This document shows positions 60,699 to 64,000 of a stretch of 64,000 nucleotides of DNA, one piece after another. The notes under the pieces are model-generated. The model ran no database searches and was not told where the DNA came from. It worked only from the letters and a program-made list of their open reading frames with translations. A program made the translations under genes and the position numbers. The stretch spans positions 72,990-136,989 of the forward strand of contig NZ_CAUCSQ010000004.1 in assembly GCF_958445495.1 (NCBI RefSeq). Reading direction: 5' to 3'. The stretch comes from an uncultured Bacteroides sp. GTDB lineage: Bacteria; Bacteroidota; Bacteroidia; Bacteroidales; Bacteroidaceae. Positions within the stretch are counted from its first letter, which is position 1. Each line of letters starts with the position of its first letter.

Positions 60699-63464
60699 CT
60701 AATCCGGCAATAATCTCGACTCCGGCGCCGCTTCGCACTGCCGCTTTTTGCCGTCTATCACTACCGTACACGGGGCCGAAGAGAGTATATGCCACTTTCC
60801 CTGCCTCTGCTCGAGCAACACGCTCGCCGGTACGGAAGTACGGATGATCACTCCCGGCGCCGTCAACCGGGTACCGTTTCCCATAAACAGGGTCCGGTTT
60901 CCCTTATATGCGTTACTGATAACGGCGTAAGAGGCTTTTACCTCCATTTTCTGATAAACAGCGGACCGTGTCGCGTCCGACAAGGAGAATATATGGTCTG
61001 TACGCCCGTTCTTGCTTTCCACGCGAATCCCGGCAAAGTCTTTCAAGGTATTGTCTTCCGCATCGAAAAAAGAGACCGAACGGATAGACAACGGTTCTTT
61101 TTGCGTACTGGGTTCATAAACGGCTACAAAAGGACGATTCCACGCTTCTCCATGCTGGCGGGCGACAAATGTCAGCGTCGGCTGTTCCTTGATTGGATAC
61201 GGCATACCGGGAGTACGGCTCAATCCTTCTGTCATCGGGGCCAGTGCGGTGAAGACTTCACGTTCCGGTTCTCCTTTCATCCAAAGGTTCATGGATATAT
61301 CGTCTCCTCCTTTGTCTTTCATGTCAATGGTAAAGGTGACTTTTACATCTTCGTCCGTAACAGCCGATTTCTTGTTATATAAATAGGAATAGGCGTAGAG
61401 GTGTGCTCCGGCGAAAGCGAGTTCTTCCGTCGGTTGCAAGTTCAAATCCGTACCGTCGGCCGCTGTCAATGTCATGGTTTGTCCGAGGTTATGATAGAAA
61501 TAATCATGCATCTTGTCTCCTCCCCGTTCTTTCCGGCTACGGAACACGTCTACATAATAACCGGTCTGAGGACCGGTAGTAACAATACTCATCAACCGGG
61601 TCTGGTCTGCTCTGCTTTCCGGTTCGCGGAAGTAAACATCGCTGTATGTGACGGAAGTAAATTCTTTTCCGGGTTCCGATGAAACCGGGAAACAGGAACG
61701 CAGGTCAAAAGAATGGTTGCTTTTCATCACCGGATAACTGGATATCCCATCTACGCAGACTGTATTGTGAGCAGGGAACTGCGAATAATATTCCGCATAA
61801 TCCAACCCGCTGTACAAATAAAGCCCGATACCTGCATCCGGCCCCAAGACGTATCCTTTCCCATAAAGCTCCATCGAAATGCCGTTGGCATGCATGTGGT
61901 TGCCTTCACTGGCGTTTTGAGAAATCATCAGGCTGTTCTGCGGATGCATTCCATTCCGCTGTACCAGCCACGACACATTGGAAGCGTAAAACAAAGGAGA
62001 AACGTAGTCTTCTATCTTTCCCGGTTTGATGTCCGGATTCAGATTTAACGGTTTGTCTTCAAAGAAGGAGTTGACAGCCACACGCACCTTTTTCTTTTTT
62101 CCCTTTTCGCCGTCTATCTCAGGGTCCAGGCATTTCAGCAAAGCCGTGAAATAACTTTCCTGTTCTTTCTTTCCGTTTGCCTGGGCATTCTGAATCATGC
62201 GAATGAAAAAATTCGTATTCAGATATCCCGGATGTGTATCTCCGAAACCGCAAATCATCCGGTTGGGAAATAAATACTGGGGAGTGGCTGCTACCGCTTT
62301 CGACAGTACCGGCATAGCTTTTACCAGGTCATATTTCAGATTGTTGTCGAACTGATTGGCAAAATTGGCGTAATCATTAATCACGACACTGCTATATCCG
62401 GGGCATTCCGCCCATATACCGGTCTGCGAGTCAAAACCGTATCCGGCAAGATGAGTCAGACTCCATTGGCGGATACTGGAACGGTTCAATACGTAATCAA
62501 TGTAATATTCACGCCCTTTCCCGTCCGCATAGTTTTTATTGTCTTCCAACACCAACCCTACATTCATTATGAAGCGCGCCTGCAATAAATCCCAATTATT
62601 ATGGGGCACTCCGTTAGCTATTATATTATCCGCCCACTTTTTGAACGCTCCGGCATAAATATCCATCTTTTCCGGATAATTGGCCTTTAAATAACCATAC
62701 AGGAAATCGTACAAAGGAACAGCTATATGCAGGGCGTCTTCATGGATTACTTCAAAAGAGGTCAGACCGACCAATGTCTGCTGATGACCGTGATTCAAAT
62801 CGACAGGCACATTTCTGTAATAGATTCCGGTCATATAAGTATCGAAAACACCGGCAGCCAGCTTCGCGAACTTCTCTTCGTCTGTCATCCAATAAAGGAA
62901 GGCCGCATCACGGGCTATTCCCAAAATCTCACAATTCAGGCTTTCGATATTACGTCCGGTCTTCGACGGATGCACACTTTCCATAGGACGGCCGGGAAGC
63001 GCATTGTTACAGAAAGTGACATTACCGTTATCATCGTCATAGGGTATGACATCCTCCAGCTTGGGACGCCCGTGGGTGGCCGCCGTTCCCCGTGTACCCG
63101 TATAACGTACAGTCGGATAGGGCGCTTTCTCACCTCCCGCATGGTCAAAAATCTCACCTTTCACATACACTTCCGTCGCATGGGATTTCCAATACATCGC
63201 CAGGCGGGACAACAGCCACGCCGGTTGGGTATCCGTCAGGTTCGTATATACTTCCGTCCGTTCTCTTAGTTTATTGAAGATATCTTCGGCCCATTCTTCC
63301 TTTTTAATCAAATCCCATACCTCTCGTTTTCCTTCCGGGGTAGTCAATACTCTCGGATGTTCCTGAGGCATCTGCTCCGGTAAAGGAATCTCCCATCCTT
63401 TCTCTTGTCCGGACGCATGATTCAGGAAACACAGAAACCATAAGCCTAATAAAATCCGTTTCAT
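60699..63464 (-). CDS. Large heparinase II/III-like polysaccharide lyase
   Basis: A 921-residue secreted protein (signal peptide about 1-19). Residues 35-480 form a helical toroid (HPRVLTTPEGKREVWDLIKK, VDLNHGHQQTLVG near 220, HNNWDLLQARFIMNVG near 285-300, and IWAECPGYSSVVINDYANF near 347). The C-terminal beta-sandwich contains the heparinase II/III hallmark ASEGNHMHANGISMELYGKG near 515-535 and QFPAHNTVCVDG. Candidate catalytic residues are the histidines and tyrosines of these motifs. The fold belongs to lyases that split uronic-acid glycans; the CAZy family was not recognised. The gene stands alone, between the tRNA-Ser side and the envelope operon. Confidence 0.85.
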   Translation of the reverse strand: MKRILLGLWFLCFLNHASGQEKGWEIPLPEQMPQEHPRVLTTPEGKREVWDLIKKEEWAEDIFNKLRERTEVYTNLTDTQPAWLLSRLAMYWKSHATEVYVKGEIFDHAGGEKAPYPTVRYTGTRGTAATHGRPKLEDVIPYDDDNGNVTFCNNALPGRPMESVHPSKTGRNIESLNCEILGIARDAAFLYWMTDEEKFAKLAAGVFDTYMTGIYYRNVPVDLNHGHQQTLVGLTSFEVIHEDALHIAVPLYDFLYGYLKANYPEKMDIYAGAFKKWADNIIANGVPHNNWDLLQARFIMNVGLVLEDNKNYADGKGREYYIDYVLNRSSIRQWSLTHLAGYGFDSQTGIWAECPGYSSVVINDYANFANQFDNNLKYDLVKAMPVLSKAVAATPQYLFPNRMICGFGDTHPGYLNTNFFIRMIQNAQANGKKEQESYFTALLKCLDPEIDGEKGKKKKVRVAVNSFFEDKPLNLNPDIKPGKIEDYVSPLFYASNVSWLVQRNGMHPQNSLMISQNASEGNHMHANGISMELYGKGYVLGPDAGIGLYLYSGLDYAEYYSQFPAHNTVCVDGISSYPVMKSNHSFDLRSCFPVSSEPGKEFTSVTYSDVYFREPESRADQTRLMSIVTTGPQTGYYVDVFRSRKERGGDKMHDYFYHNLGQTMTLTAADGTDLNLQPTEELAFAGAHLYAYSYLYNKKSAVTDEDVKVTFTIDMKDKGGDDISMNLWMKGEPEREVFTALAPMTEGLSRTPGMPYPIKEQPTLTFVARQHGEAWNRPFVAVYEPSTQKEPLSIRSVSFFDAEDNTLKDFAGIRVESKNGRTDHIFSLSDATRSAVYQKMEVKASYAVISNAYKGNRTLFMGNGTRLTAPGVIIRTSVPASVLLEQRQGKWHILSSAPCTVVIDGKKRQCEAAPESRLLPD

Positions 63465-63790
63465 GTTTCAAAATTCATTTTTATGTTTACAATTTATTTA
63501 TTAAATACGAAGAGAGGGAATAATTTACCTAAATCCTTTCACAAAAGAAGGAACTACTGTTTTAACAACATTCCTCAAGAATATAAACCGGAACGAGATG
63601 AAGCCGGAGTAAATCCCCTACAATTACAACTGAACCTAGCTAAAACGGACAATCCGCCCCCCTAACAGCATGAAGAAGAAGTCACAACGGAAAAGTTTAC
63701 AGACTAATTCCGGCAGTGATGACCGATAAGAATAAACGAATCACTACACAACCGGAAAAATAAAAGACATTAAAGAATTGGAATAAATTG
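63465..63790. other. Intergenic stretch upstream of the large lyase gene
   Basis: This 326-bp interval holds the lyase's 5' leader, including TTCGTATTTAATAA (minus strand, ending at base 63511). No supported gene lies in it; a 60-codon plus-strand frame here has no recognisable features. No clear terminator was seen. Confidence 0.5.
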
Positions 63791-63878
63791 CGGAGAGAAC
63801 GAGATTCGAACTCGTGATACCCTTTAGGGGTATACACGCTTTCCAGGCGTGCCTCTTCAACCACTCGAGCACCTCTCC
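63791..63878 (-). tRNA. tRNA-Ser (anticodon GGA)
   Basis: An 88-nt cloverleaf on the minus strand. The acceptor stem GGAGAGG pairs with TCTCTCC (one G-T) and is followed by discriminator G. The D-arm is CTCGAGTGGTTGAAGAG. The anticodon stem CACGC/GCGTG holds loop CTGGAAA, giving anticodon GGA. A long class II variable arm (ACCCC-TAAA-GGGT) and the T-arm ACGAG-TTCGAAT-CTCGT complete it. The CCA end is not encoded (CAA follows). It decodes UCC and UCU. Confidence 0.95.
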
Positions 63879-63944
63879 TTACGGTTTCAATATAAGAAAA
63901 TCTTCCTTTTACAAGGAGAAAAGCAGCTTTAGACTACCCTTCTG

Positions 63945-63968
63945 TGCGGAGAGACAGGCTCTCGAACC
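63945..63968 (-). other. Short tRNA 3'-end-like sequence
   Basis: Read on the minus strand it gives GGTTCGAGAGCC followed by TGTCTCTCCGCA, resembling a T-arm and acceptor end. The T-loop would have eight rather than seven bases and no anticodon arm is found further 5'. It is a decayed tRNA fragment or a chance match. Confidence 0.35.
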
Positions 63969-64000
63969 TATACATTCAAGAAATATCATAAAATTGCAAA

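Noticed and set aside
63483..63665. 60-codon plus-strand open frame
   Set aside because: No ribosome site, signal or motif; it lies in the leader region of the lyase gene.

Overview
The window is from a gut Bacteroides-type genome (Bacteroidota). The signs are several SusC/SusD pairs, a hybrid two-component regulator (HTCS), many secreted carbohydrate-active enzymes, TAnnTTTG-type -7 promoter elements, weak A-rich ribosome binding sites and DUF3575/DUF5690 proteins. No species can be named from this evidence. Nearly every gene is on the minus strand, so transcription runs from right to left. The exceptions are a HipA-like/DUF3037 pair and a broken uxuA fragment.

Left part (1-18 kb): a first polysaccharide utilization locus (PUL). 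An ECF sigma factor (5219-5734) precedes SusC (1859-5083), SusD (119-1846) and the first 26 codons of a surface lipoprotein that runs off the left edge. Upstream lie an unusual membrane regulator (sensor propeller joined directly to an AraC-type DNA-binding domain, no kinase), a GH28-like enzyme, a deletion scar joining the start of an HTCS gene to the end of a GH2 beta-galactosidase gene, and a three-gene operon of a GH127 beta-L-arabinofuranosidase, a beta-lactamase-like/alpha-beta hydrolase fusion and a heparinase II/III-like lyase.

Middle (18-25.6 kb): a patchy junction. It holds the plus-strand HipA-like/DUF3037 pair, a GH97 plus esterase operon, an AraC/cupin regulator carrying an 18-bp coding tandem repeat, the 3' end of uxuA (mannonate dehydratase), a repeat-rich non-coding stretch with a 22-bp palindromic tandem array, and an internally deleted PD-(D/E)XK nuclease gene.

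Right-centre (25.6-52.4 kb): a second, large PUL. In transcription order it has a GH28-like beta-helix enzyme, a PL38-like lyase with a C-terminal binding module, an HTCS sensor/regulator, a small lipoprotein, an ECF sigma factor, SusC, SusD, two TIG-domain surface glycan-binding lipoproteins, a second PL38-like lyase, a second GH28-like enzyme, a double GH43 and a GH78 alpha-L-rhamnosidase. The enzyme set points to an acidic plant or microbial polysaccharide with a uronic-acid backbone and rhamnose and arabinose/xylose-type side groups. The exact substrate cannot be read from the sequence.

Right end (52.5-64 kb): a translationally coupled DUF5690 transporter/OprP-like porin pair, a tight three-gene envelope operon (DUF3575 protein, a carboxypeptidase-regulatory/OmpA-like/TPR protein, and a protein made of four tandem outer-membrane beta-barrel-like repeats), a large heparinase II/III-like lyase, and tRNA-Ser(GGA). 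The expected logic of each PUL is surface cleavage and capture (SusD, TIG proteins, lyases), TonB-driven import through SusC, periplasmic trimming by the GH enzymes, and feedback through the HTCS or ECF regulators.
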